A stretch of DNA of 44,719 bases from contig QCGC01000003.1 in NCBI GenBank assembly GCA_003278225.1, positions 94,877 through 139,595 of the forward strand, written 5' to 3'. The number at the start of each line of letters is the position of its first letter. The stretch's first letter is position 1. Under the pieces are notes generated by a model that searched no databases, had not been told where the DNA came from, and saw only the letters and a list, made by a program, of their open reading frames with translations. This stretch comes from Prochlorococcus sp. AG-363-P01 (GTDB taxonomy: Bacteria; Cyanobacteriota; Cyanobacteriia; PCC-6307; Cyanobiaceae). Shown piece by piece: positions 37,404-44,719 of this stretch. Made by a program: the position numbers and the translations under genes.

Positions 37404-38498
37404 TTAAACATCTTCGGCCCAAATATATTTAGTTAACTCTTCAGAACTAGGTTCTGCTGCATTTATGGCAAAATCTACAGAGTCAATTACTTCTTTATCA
37501 ATTTCTTTTTCAATAGTGCGAAGTTCGGACTCTGAGGTAATTGAATTACTTATTAGATCTTTTTCTAATTGCTTTAATGGGTCTTTCTGAGCCCAAAACT
37601 CTTTTTCTTCCTTTGCACGAAGCTCGTCAGGATCAGCTAGTGAATGTCCACGATATCTATAAGTTAGGCATTCTAAAAGGGTAGGTCCTTCTCCAGCTCT
37701 TGCGCGATTTAATGCACGTTGTGTGGCAGCTCTTACTGAGAGAACATTCATTCCATTAACTTCTTCTCCTTTCATTCCAAATGCCTCTGCTTTTCGCCAT
37801 ATCTCTGGGTCACTAGTCGCTCTATCGTGAGCCATCCCAATTGCCCATTTATTGTTCTCAACTACAAAAATTATTGGTAGTTTCCATAGTTGAGCCATGT
37901 TTAAACATTCAAAAAATTGACCATTATTGCAAGTTCCATCTCCAAAAAAAGCTGCTGTTACAGAGTCACTATTTGTTTCATTTAGGACTTCTCGTTTATA
38001 ACGACTAGTAAAAGCTGAACCAAGTGCTACAGGAATCCCTTCTCCAATAAAGGCATACCCACCTAATAAATGATGTTCTTTGGAAAAAAGATGCATTGAT
38101 CCACCACGGCCTTTGCTACACCCTGTTTCTTTACCAAAGAGTTCACTCATTACTTCTCGTGCTGGTACGCCTGCACTTAACGCATGAACATGATCTCGAT
38201 AAGTACTGCAAAACCAATCATGTTTTTTTCTCATAGCCCCTATCACACCTGAACTAACTGCTTCTTGGCCGTTATACAAATGTACGAACCCAAACATTTT
38301 CCCGCGGTAATACATTTCGGCACATTTATCTTCAAATCGCCGACCAAGGGTCATATCCCGGAATAATTCAAGCCCACTATCCCGGTCTAAATTTGTTGGT
38401 TCAGAATGAATAAGGTTGGTGAACCGCTCCGCATGCTCCTCTGCTCCTAATCCCTTGCTATTTGTGTGGTTTGGAGGGGTTTGTCGTACTTGGCTCAT
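37404..38498 (-). CDS. pdhA: Pyruvate dehydrogenase E1 component, alpha subunit
   Basis: TPP-dependent E1 alpha, which with beta decarboxylates pyruvate. 364 residues with a 40-residue N-terminal tail. The TPP and Mg motif is [35 protein letters not shown] (192-226 region), and [28 protein letters not shown] and [15 protein letters not shown] are the other family segments. The start MSQVRQTPP is the only Met in the leader. It is divergent from ftn2 (104-nt gap). lpdA at 24817 codes the E3 partner. Confidence 0.95.
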   Translation of the reverse strand: MSQVRQTPPNHTNSKGLGAEEHAERFTNLIHSEPTNLDRDSGLELFRDMTLGRRFEDKCAEMYYRGKMFGFVHLYNGQEAVSSGVIGAMRKKHDWFCSTYRDHVHALSAGVPAREVMSELFGKETGCSKGRGGSMHLFSKEHHLLGGYAFIGEGIPVALGSAFTSRYKREVLNETNSDSVTAAFFGDGTCNNGQFFECLNMAQLWKLPIIFVVENNKWAIGMAHDRATSDPEIWRKAEAFGMKGEEVNGMNVLSVRAATQRALNRARAGEGPTLLECLTYRYRGHSLADPDELRAKEEKEFWAQKDPLKQLEKDLISNSITSESELRTIEKEIDKEVIDSVDFAINAAEPSSEELTKYIWAEDV

Positions 38499-38602
38499 GC
38501 CAAATGTTTTTTATTATTCTTACGACTGTAAGGGCCTGAGGATGAAAAATGGGCAAAACCCCTTCTCATGCCTAGAGTTTTATGCCAATGGCTTAACTGC
38601 GA

Positions 38603-40582
38603 GTGGAATTGCCAATTGATCATTTCCGCTTATTAGGAGTAAGCCCCTCTGCACAGGCTGAGACAGTGCTTAGGGCTTTTCAGAGGCGCTTGGATCGAGT
38701 CCCTGACCAAGGCTTTACAGATGAAGTCTTGCAACAGAGAGCTGAACTTTTGCGACTTTCGGCTGATTTGCTTACTGATGAATTGCTTCGACAAGAGTAT
38801 GAAGCCGCTTTGTTGGCAGGAGCTTCAGGCCTGGAATTGTCTTCGAATAGAGAAGTTGCTGGCCTAATTCTTCTCTGGGAGGCTGATTTATCCATAGAAG
38901 CTTTTAACCTCTCTCGCAAGGCTCTACAGCCTCCTCAACCGCCGGCCCTAGGGAGTAGTAGAGAGGCAGACTTGACCTTAATAGCCGCCTTGTCTTGCCA
39001 AGCGGCTTCCCGGCAAGAAGAGCAACAAAGGCATTATCAATCAGCGGCTGTTCTTTTGCAGGAAGGAATTCAGTTGCTGCAAAGGATGGGAAAACTTTCG
39101 GATAAGAGGGTTGAACTGGAAAAGGATTTGGAAGGCTTACTTCCATATCGGATACTGGATTTACTTAGTAGAGATCTAGGTGACCAAGAACTTCATCAAG
39201 ATGGGATTCAGCTGCTTGATAACTTTGTAACTGAAAGAGGTGGTATTGAAGGGAAAACCCTTTCAGAAACAGAGGATCGTTTAGGTCAGTCGGACTTTGT
39301 TTTGTTCTTTCAGCAGATTCGCAAATTCCTCACTGTTCAAGAGCAATTAGATCTATTTGTTAAATGGAAAAAAAGAGGTTCATCCGAGGCAGGCTTTTTA
39401 GTTGTAATTGCTTTCGTGGCAGCAGGCTTCTCTCAGCGGAAGCCTGAAAGATTGCAACAAGCAAGAAAGTATTTAACGAGTCTTGACTTCCCTGGTTTAG
39501 ATAAAGCTCCATTACTTGGATGCATTGATCTTTTGCTTGCTGATGTTAAGCAAGCTGAGAATCGTTTTAGGGACAGTTCTGATGAAGACCTTAAAAATTG
39601 GTTGGAGAACTATCCAGGTGAAACCTTGGCATCTCTTTGTGATTATTGTCGGGATTGGTTAAGACGAGATGTTCTTCCTGGTTATCGGGATATAGATCCT
39701 GAGCCGGTTGATCTTGAGGCGTGGTTTGCTGATCGAGATGTGCAGTCATTTGTAGAAAGCCTTGAAAGGAAATCCAATTTCTCTTTCTTCTCTGCTTTCT
39801 CAGGTGAAAGGCAAGATTCAGTTTCCTCAGAAGAGCCTATTGATCCGACTGCTGACTTGCAAATTGAGAATGAAACAACTAATGAAGTAAAGGACTATCA
39901 AGAATTTTTTGAGGATCAGTCAATTGATTCTAAGCAGGGCTCGCCTTTGAGGTCGTTTGACCTCTCTTCTGGGTTAAAACAAATCAGCTTGAAAAACTCT
40001 TTAACCAAAACTCTTCTTGGTAATCAAATTAAGTTTTTTGGGGCTGCTTTCCTAGTCCTTTTTGTAGGGCTATGTGCAACTAGGGGCCTTTGGGGCATAC
40101 GAATAAATCCTTTACAAGAGACTAAAGCTAATGAAGAAAAATCAGAAGAGAATGGATTTGCTTCAAATATTGAGCCGTCGCTGATCAAACCTTTAATAGC
40201 AAAGGAGCCTACAAAGGATGAGGTTGGAGAGCTTCTTGAGACTTGGTTAGCAGGTAAGGCAAGTATTCTTTCAGGTTCTGAAGCCAGTGATTTATTAATT
40301 GTAGCTAGAGAGTCATTAGTAAAAAGAGTTCAATTGGAAAGAAAGAATGATATAAGGAAAAAAGAGTTTCAGAACATAAAAGCAACGATTAACTCACTTA
40401 AAGTAGTTTCAAAAACAACTAAGAGAATAGAAGTCAAAGTAGTTCTCAATTATTCTGATCAAAGGTTGAATTCATCTGGTGAAATTATTTCAGAGACCTC
40501 TATTCCAGCTCTAAAAGTTACCTATGTACTAGGACGTGAGAAAAATCTTTGGCAACTTGTTGATTATATAAGTGGGGCTTAG
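38603..40582 (+). CDS. ftn2: Cell division protein Ftn2 / ZipN (ARC6-like)
   Basis: Cyanobacterial Z-ring organiser, the ancestor of chloroplast ARC6. 659 residues, GTG start. Residues 1-70 are a J-like domain (DHFRLLGVSPSAQAETVLRAF) with no HPD, so it cannot activate Hsp70. A large helical cytosolic part follows, then one TM helix near 476-495 (FFGAAFLVLFVGLC), and a C-terminal periplasmic IMS-type domain (EPTKDEVGELLETWLAGKAS...LWQLVDYI). The architecture is diagnostic. It probably binds the FtsZ tail, standing in for FtsA/ZipA. Confidence 0.92.
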   Translation: MELPIDHFRLLGVSPSAQAETVLRAFQRRLDRVPDQGFTDEVLQQRAELLRLSADLLTDELLRQEYEAALLAGASGLELSSNREVAGLILLWEADLSIEAFNLSRKALQPPQPPALGSSREADLTLIAALSCQAASRQEEQQRHYQSAAVLLQEGIQLLQRMGKLSDKRVELEKDLEGLLPYRILDLLSRDLGDQELHQDGIQLLDNFVTERGGIEGKTLSETEDRLGQSDFVLFFQQIRKFLTVQEQLDLFVKWKKRGSSEAGFLVVIAFVAAGFSQRKPERLQQARKYLTSLDFPGLDKAPLLGCIDLLLADVKQAENRFRDSSDEDLKNWLENYPGETLASLCDYCRDWLRRDVLPGYRDIDPEPVDLEAWFADRDVQSFVESLERKSNFSFFSAFSGERQDSVSSEEPIDPTADLQIENETTNEVKDYQEFFEDQSIDSKQGSPLRSFDLSSGLKQISLKNSLTKTLLGNQIKFFGAAFLVLFVGLCATRGLWGIRINPLQETKANEEKSEENGFASNIEPSLIKPLIAKEPTKDEVGELLETWLAGKASILSGSEASDLLIVARESLVKRVQLERKNDIRKKEFQNIKATINSLKVVSKTTKRIEVKVVLNYSDQRLNSSGEIISETSIPALKVTYVLGREKNLWQLVDYISGA

Positions 40583-40651
40583 AAAATGTGTTTTTAAAAG
40601 CCGCCAACTATTTTTTAAGATTAACCTTATTCACTTTTATTTTGTTTAAAA

Positions 40652-42103
40652 ATGTTTGATGAGCTCTCAGCCAGATTTGATGATGCTGTTAAAGGATTAA
40701 GAGGTGAAAATAAAATTAGTGAAAACAATGTAGATGCCGCTCTTAAAAAGGTCCGGCGTGCTCTCTTAGACGCTGATGTCAGTTTGTCGGTAGTAAAAGA
40801 GTTTGTTGAGGAAGTTAGGCAGAAGGCTATTGGTTCTGAAGTCGTTAGAGGTGTGAATCCCGGTCAGAAATTTATACAAGTAGTGCATGAGCAGCTAGTT
40901 GAGGTTATGGGGGGGGGGAATGTGCCTTTGGCCGACGCCAAAGAATCCCCGACAGTTGTTCTTATGGCAGGGCTGCAAGGTGCTGGAAAAACAACGGCTA
41001 CCGCAAAGCTGGCTCTCTACCTTAAAGAGCAAGGGCGGAGGACCTTAATGGTTGCTGCTGATGTCTATAGACCAGCTGCAATTGATCAGTTGTGCACTCT
41101 TGGTGATCAAATTGACGTAGAGGTTTTTAGTCTTGGTGCAGATCTAAAGCCTGAAGAGATTGCTGCTGCAGGACTTGCAAAGGCAAAAGCTGAAAATTTT
41201 GACACCTTGTTGGTCGATACAGCTGGTCGGCTTCAGATAGATGAGGAAATGATGAATGAAATGGTTCGAATTCGCTCAGCAGTGAGACCGAATGAGGTGC
41301 TTCTTGTTGTTGATTCAATGATTGGTCAAGAAGCTGCTGATTTAACTAGAGCTTTTCACGAAAAGATAAGTATTACTGGAGCGGTATTAACCAAGCTTGA
41401 TGGTGATTCAAGGGGGGGTGCGGCGTTGTCTATAAGAAAAGTTAGTGGGCAGCAGATCAAGTTCATTGGAACTGGAGAAAAGGTTGAAGCACTTCAGCCT
41501 TTTCATCCAGAGAGAATGGCCAGTCGCATCTTGGGAATGGGTGATGTCCTGACGCTAGTAGAAAAGGCTCAGAAAGAGGTTGAGATTGCTGATGCTGAGC
41601 TTATGCAAAGAAAATTGCAGGAAGCCACATTTGACTTCTCAGACTTTCTTAAACAGATGCGATTGATTAAGCGAATGGGTTCTTTAGGCGGTTTGATGAA
41701 AATGATTCCTGGAATGAACAAGCTGGATGATGGAATGCTGAAGAGTGGTGAGGAGCAGCTTAAGAGGGTTGAGGCAATGATTGGTTCTATGACCCCTAAT
41801 GAACGAACTCAGCCTGAATTACTAGCGGCAAACCCGTCTCGAAGGCGTCGACTTGCTCTTGGAAGTGGTCATACCTCTGCGGAGGTAGACAAAGTGTTGG
41901 CAGACTTTCAAAGAATGCGTGGCTTGATGAAGCAAATATCTAGTGGAGGAGGCCTTCCTGGTATGGGAGGAATGCCTGGTATGGGAGGAATGCCTGGTAT
42001 GGGAGGAATGCCTGGAAGCCCCTCGCAACCAAGAGGTGGGGCAGGTAACCCACCGCGTCGTCAAAAAGCATTCAAGAAAAAGAAAGGTTTTGGAGATCTC
42101 TGA
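40652..42103 (+). CDS. ffh: Signal recognition particle protein Ffh (SRP54)
   Basis: GTPase that binds SRP RNA and signal sequences. 483 residues. N domain to about 90, GTPase G1 GLQGAGKTT at 107-115, DTAGRLQIDE, TKLDGDSRGG; M domain from about 320 with the RNA-binding helices (GLMKMIPGMNK, RRRRLALGSG). The C-terminal tail repeats GMGGMP three times, coded by an exact 18-bp tandem repeat. A run of ten G at 40909-40918 codes GGG in the N domain. rpsP follows at 77 nt, as in many bacteria. Confidence 0.96.
   Translation: MFDELSARFDDAVKGLRGENKISENNVDAALKKVRRALLDADVSLSVVKEFVEEVRQKAIGSEVVRGVNPGQKFIQVVHEQLVEVMGGGNVPLADAKESPTVVLMAGLQGAGKTTATAKLALYLKEQGRRTLMVAADVYRPAAIDQLCTLGDQIDVEVFSLGADLKPEEIAAAGLAKAKAENFDTLLVDTAGRLQIDEEMMNEMVRIRSAVRPNEVLLVVDSMIGQEAADLTRAFHEKISITGAVLTKLDGDSRGGAALSIRKVSGQQIKFIGTGEKVEALQPFHPERMASRILGMGDVLTLVEKAQKEVEIADAELMQRKLQEATFDFSDFLKQMRLIKRMGSLGGLMKMIPGMNKLDDGMLKSGEEQLKRVEAMIGSMTPNERTQPELLAANPSRRRRLALGSGHTSAEVDKVLADFQRMRGLMKQISSGGGLPGMGGMPGMGGMPGMGGMPGSPSQPRGGAGNPPRRQKAFKKKKGFGDL
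40909..40918 (+). repeat. Homopolymer G10 within ffh
   Basis: Ten consecutive G, read ATG GGG GGG GGG AAT in frame (Met-Gly-Gly-Gly-Asn). Unusual for an AT-rich genome and a slippage-prone site. Confidence 0.95.
41960..42013 (+). repeat. Three perfect 18-bp tandem repeats in ffh
   Basis: Unit GGTATGGGAGGAATGCCT repeated exactly three times (41960-41977, 41978-41995, 41996-42013), coding GMGGMP. Met-rich tail of Ffh; the perfect identity means recent copy-number change is possible. Confidence 0.95.
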
Positions 42104-42179
42104 CCTCAGCAGGTTATTGTGGCTAATTGGTGAGAGTTATTACTCCACTTCTTTAAACAAATTCTAAAGTTAAGTAAAG

Positions 42180-42545
42180 ATGATTAAGCTCCGCCTAAAG
42201 CGGTTCGGTAAAAAGCGTGAAGCAAGTTTCCGCTTGGTGGTATGTAATAGCACCTCACGCCGAGATGGACGCCCATTACAAGAATTAGGTTTTTATAATC
42301 CTCGAACTAAAGAAACCCGACTTGATACTGAAGCATTGAGGTTACGCCTTAGTCAGGGAGCTCAGCCAACGGATGCCGTCCGTTCACTACTTGAAAAAGG
42401 TGGTTTATTAGAAAAAAAAGTTAGACAAGCGGAATTAATTGGTAAAGCCAAGCAAGCAGAAGCTAGAAAGATGGAAAAGAAAAAACAACCCAAGGAGGAA
42501 AAGCAAGAATCTACAAGTGAATCAGTTGAATCTGTTACGAATTAA
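42180..42545 (+). CDS. rpsP: 30S ribosomal protein S16
   Basis: 121 residues: S16 fold ([62 protein letters not shown]) with a Lys/Glu-rich extension of about 40 residues ([13 protein letters not shown]). The extension is longer than in most bacteria. Placed between ffh and the phoH-like gene with 8 nt to the latter, in the same direction, so probably one transcript. Confidence 0.96.
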   Translation: MIKLRLKRFGKKREASFRLVVCNSTSRRDGRPLQELGFYNPRTKETRLDTEALRLRLSQGAQPTDAVRSLLEKGGLLEKKVRQAELIGKAKQAEARKMEKKKQPKEEKQESTSESVESVTN

Positions 42546-42553
42546 ATGGACTT

Positions 42554-43525
42554 ATGACCGAAGTTGCCTCCTCTGGTCGCTTCGTTATTGATCTGCCGGA
42601 CTCGGGCTCGGCTGTTGCCTTGTCTGGATCTGGACAAAAGACACTCCATAGCCTAGAGGCTTTGACAGGAGCTTCTTTAGTTATTAGAGGATTGCAACTT
42701 GAGATAACTGGACGCCCAAGTCAAGTAGAAAGAGCAACTGCCTTGGTGCAGCTAATTCGTCCTTTATGGCAGGAAGGCCAGACATTGTCTCAAGTGGATT
42801 TGCAAGCTGCAATGACTTCTTTAAATACTGGCCGTGGTGCTGCACACGCAGAATTGAGCTCATTCGTACTCGCCAGAAGTCAGAGAGGCGACCTTTTACG
42901 CCCAAGGACTCTTAGGCAAAAGGTCTATGTAGAGGCAATGGAGGGCCATGATCTGACTTTTGCATTGGGCCCTGCCGGTACGGGAAAGACCTTTCTGGCC
43001 ACAGTTCTTGCGGTGCGAATGCTGAGTGAAAGAAAAATTGAAAGACTTATTCTTACTAGACCTGCTATAGAAGCTGGGGAAAGGCTTGGATTCTTGCCTG
43101 GTGATCTTCAACAGAAAGTAGATCCATATTTAAGGCCCCTTTATGACGCGCTTCATTCTCTACTTGGGCCTGAGAAAACATCTACTTTGCTTGAGAAAGG
43201 TGTTATTGAAGTAGCTCCTCTTGCCTATATGCGAGGTCGGACTCTTGACGAGGCATTTGTAATTCTTGACGAAGCTCAAAATACAACTTCTGCGCAGATG
43301 CGGATGGTTCTTACTAGGTTGGGAGAACGTTCTCGAATGGTTGTAACTGGCGATATCACACAGGTTGACCTTCCTCCTGGTCAACTAAGTGGTTTAGTAG
43401 AGGCTTCTGAATTGCTTGAAAAGATTGAAGGTGTTTCTGTTTGCCGTTTGACCTCTGCTGATGTTGTTCGACATCCTTTGGTTCAGCGGGTTGTAAATGC
43501 ATATGCTCGAAAAGATAAGCATTAG
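42554..43525 (+). CDS. PhoH-like ATPase
   Basis: 323 residues. The Walker A motif is GPAGTGKT at 139-146 and Walker B AFVILDEAQN; MVVTGDITQVDLP is the PhoH-specific third motif. An N-terminal domain (1-110, ending RSQRGDLLRPRTLRQ) resembles a KH/R3H-like RNA-binding fold. The function is thought to be RNA-linked, not phosphate-specific, though the family name comes from phosphate regulation. Starts 8 nt after rpsP. Confidence 0.9.
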   Translation: MTEVASSGRFVIDLPDSGSAVALSGSGQKTLHSLEALTGASLVIRGLQLEITGRPSQVERATALVQLIRPLWQEGQTLSQVDLQAAMTSLNTGRGAAHAELSSFVLARSQRGDLLRPRTLRQKVYVEAMEGHDLTFALGPAGTGKTFLATVLAVRMLSERKIERLILTRPAIEAGERLGFLPGDLQQKVDPYLRPLYDALHSLLGPEKTSTLLEKGVIEVAPLAYMRGRTLDEAFVILDEAQNTTSAQMRMVLTRLGERSRMVVTGDITQVDLPPGQLSGLVEASELLEKIEGVSVCRLTSADVVRHPLVQRVVNAYARKDKH

Positions 43526-43603
43526 GGTGATCCGCCCCGTTGGATTAGGCGAAATTTATTTTTTTCTGGCAAAGTATCTTTATTAATTTGGATCTGGTGA
43601 GCT

Positions 43604-44341
43604 ATGCCAGCAAGCAGTAACTTTCAACAGGCTATTCGTGAGGCACAATCAAGTGCTCTGGTAGGCCCAAATGTTGTCAACAAGGCACTTCCATATGTAG
43701 GAGGGGGAATGCTCCTCACTGCTGGAGGAGTAATTGGAGGTCTTTCTCTTCAAGTTACTAATCCAAGCTTATTTCAACCTCTTTTCCTAGTGGCTTTTAT
43801 TGGAGAGTTGATTTTGTTCTTTATGGCATCTAGTGCTGCCAATAATGCTAATAACAGCAAAGCACTCCCTTTGCTTACTGGGTTTAGTCTTTTGACTGGC
43901 TTTACTCTCAGCGGCATTGTTGGATTAGCTATTGCAACTGCTGGAATGGGTTCTATTGGCACAGCAGTATTTGCGACTGGGATTACTTTTGTAATTGCTT
44001 CTTTTGTAGGTAGTCGAATGAGTGACAGTGTGGGTCAGGCACTTAGTGGTGTTGTTGGCTTGGGGCTGTTAGGTCTAATCATTGCGATGGTCGTTCAACT
44101 TATCGGTGGATTATTTGTTCCAGGGATGTTTGGTGGAAGCACTTTTGAATTAATGATTGCAGGTTTTGGAACTATTCTTTTTGTAGGCATGTCATTTGTA
44201 GATTTTTATACTATGCCTCGTAGATATAACGATGAGCAGTATTTAGCAGGTGCACTTGGAATGTATCTTACTTATATAAACCTTTTTGTTTTTATATTGA
44301 GGTTGATTATTGCTCTTCAGGGAGGAGGCCGTAGAGATTAA
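43604..44341 (+). CDS. Bax inhibitor-1 / YccA family membrane protein
   Basis: 245 residues with about seven TM helices. Conserved BI-1 features: YVGGGMLLTAGGVIGG, ALPLLTGFSLLTGFTLSGI, ATGITFVIASFVGSRMSD, FVDFYTMPRRYNDEQYLAGALGMYLTYINLFVFILRLI. The Asp of FVDFYTMP is the typical pore aspartate of the family. Probably a proton- or calcium-leak channel or FtsH partner by homology; no direct evidence. Ends at a strong bidirectional terminator. Confidence 0.9.
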   Translation: MPASSNFQQAIREAQSSALVGPNVVNKALPYVGGGMLLTAGGVIGGLSLQVTNPSLFQPLFLVAFIGELILFFMASSAANNANNSKALPLLTGFSLLTGFTLSGIVGLAIATAGMGSIGTAVFATGITFVIASFVGSRMSDSVGQALSGVVGLGLLGLIIAMVVQLIGGLFVPGMFGGSTFELMIAGFGTILFVGMSFVDFYTMPRRYNDEQYLAGALGMYLTYINLFVFILRLIIALQGGGRRD

Positions 44342-44378
44342 TTAGTTAGAAAAATCTTTTATTATTTCAATTTGACTA

Positions 44379-44413
44379 GCTAAAAAAGGAGCCATTAGGG
44401 CTTCTTTTTTAGC
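44379..44413. terminator. Bidirectional terminator between BI-1 gene and the last gene
   Basis: Arms GCTAAAAAAGGAGCC (44379-44393) and GGCTTCTTTTTTAGC (44399-44413) with a 5-nt loop ATTAG; 14 perfect pairs and one G-T. It has A-rich and T-rich tails in both directions and overlaps the stop of the gene at 44409. Confidence 0.9.
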
Positions 44414-44669
44414 TTTTACTTTCTGCAATTCCATAAATACTTGAGGTTATGGCTTCTTTTTGTTCATCGTCATAATTCCAACGCTTTAAGAATTCAACAC
44501 TATCTCCAAATCCTTTTATGCCATCAAGAAGATCTTCTAGTTGGTTCTTGACTCCATTTGGCTCTAGTTGTCTTAAAAGCTCTATACATCTTGCTGTCAC
44601 TCTCTCTGATTGAACTTTGAAGTTTGTATTTCTATCGCGCTTGTGGTGAACAGCCATTGCACTGCTCAT
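44409..44669 (-). CDS. Small hypothetical protein
   Basis: Unrecognised 86-residue soluble, helical protein with a basic start (MAVHHKRDRNTNFKV) and acidic end. Met5 is as good a start as Met1. Segments ERVTARCIELLRQLEPNGV and LEDLLDGIKGFGDSVEFLKRW look like amphipathic helices. The window ends 50 nt upstream, so operon partners are not visible. Its stop is shared with the terminator. Confidence 0.6.
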   Translation of the reverse strand: MSSAMAVHHKRDRNTNFKVQSERVTARCIELLRQLEPNGVKNQLEDLLDGIKGFGDSVEFLKRWNYDDEQKEAITSSIYGIAESKS

Positions 44670-44719
44670 GGCTAGATTCTTGACAGTTAGGTTGATTACA
44701 AGATCTCCTGCTCGTCTGA

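Noticed and set aside
40909-40918. ffh frameshift at the G10 run
   Set aside because: The frame continues through to a full-length, motif-complete Ffh, so no frameshift in this sequence.

Overview
The window looks like a chromosomal segment of a marine picocyanobacterium, most likely a low-light Prochlorococcus (inferred, SS120/MIT9211-like). The evidence is the AT-rich, tightly packed genome, short intergenic gaps, a nickel superoxide dismutase with its peptidase and nickel transporter, a clpR-clpP3 pair, an Ftn2/ARC6-type division gene, a dcw remnant without ftsA, a short SRP RNA and several very small lineage-specific membrane proteins. There is no phage, IS element or CRISPR array.

Layout. 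1-663 is the 3' part of gluQ and its terminator. 664-3433 is a run of small hypothetical genes, including a 54-codon gene on the minus strand. 3437-8594 holds an orphan NdhF-like N-terminal fragment, then cobD, ilvC, clpP3, clpR and a PIN/TRAM membrane protein on the minus strand. 8635-10639 holds convergent hemW and panB, and 10681-10778 the SRP RNA. 10795-16523 is a minus-strand envelope and division block: ftsZ, a membrane-anchored J-domain protein, ftsQ, a small membrane protein, ddl and miaB, followed by tRNA-His. 16934-19545 is a two-gene unit (cytosine-deaminase-like amidohydrolase plus FAD-linked oxidase) of unknown pathway. 19555-23441 is folC, argD, tRNA-Leu(CAA) and murA on the minus strand. 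tRNA-Leu(CAG) at 23582 opens a plus-strand run: a small protein, a SpoU/TrmH methyltransferase that seems to start with AUU, lpdA and trpC.

27306-31185 is the nickel-SOD locus: the transporter (sodT-like) on plus, and sodN-sodX on minus. Between them sit an AT-rich gene for about 15 Trp-marked 33-residue TPR-like repeats, a strong hairpin and a 43-aa gene. 31271-38498 holds an FKBP isomerase, lnt, mnmA, nnrD, a group 2 sigma factor and pdhA. 38603-44669 holds ftn2, ffh, rpsP, a phoH-like ATPase, a BI-1 family membrane protein and a small hypothetical.

Functionally the window joins division and wall synthesis (ftsZ, ftsQ, ftn2, ddl, murA), protein targeting (SRP RNA plus Ffh, 30 kb apart), proteolysis (ClpP3/R), nickel-dependent superoxide defence (sodN, sodX, sodT) and core metabolism. 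The less ordinary parts are the orphan NdhF fragment, the TPR-like gene and hairpin inside the nickel-SOD locus, the amidohydrolase/oxidase pair, the AUU start, and the tiny genes with strong ribosome binding sites.
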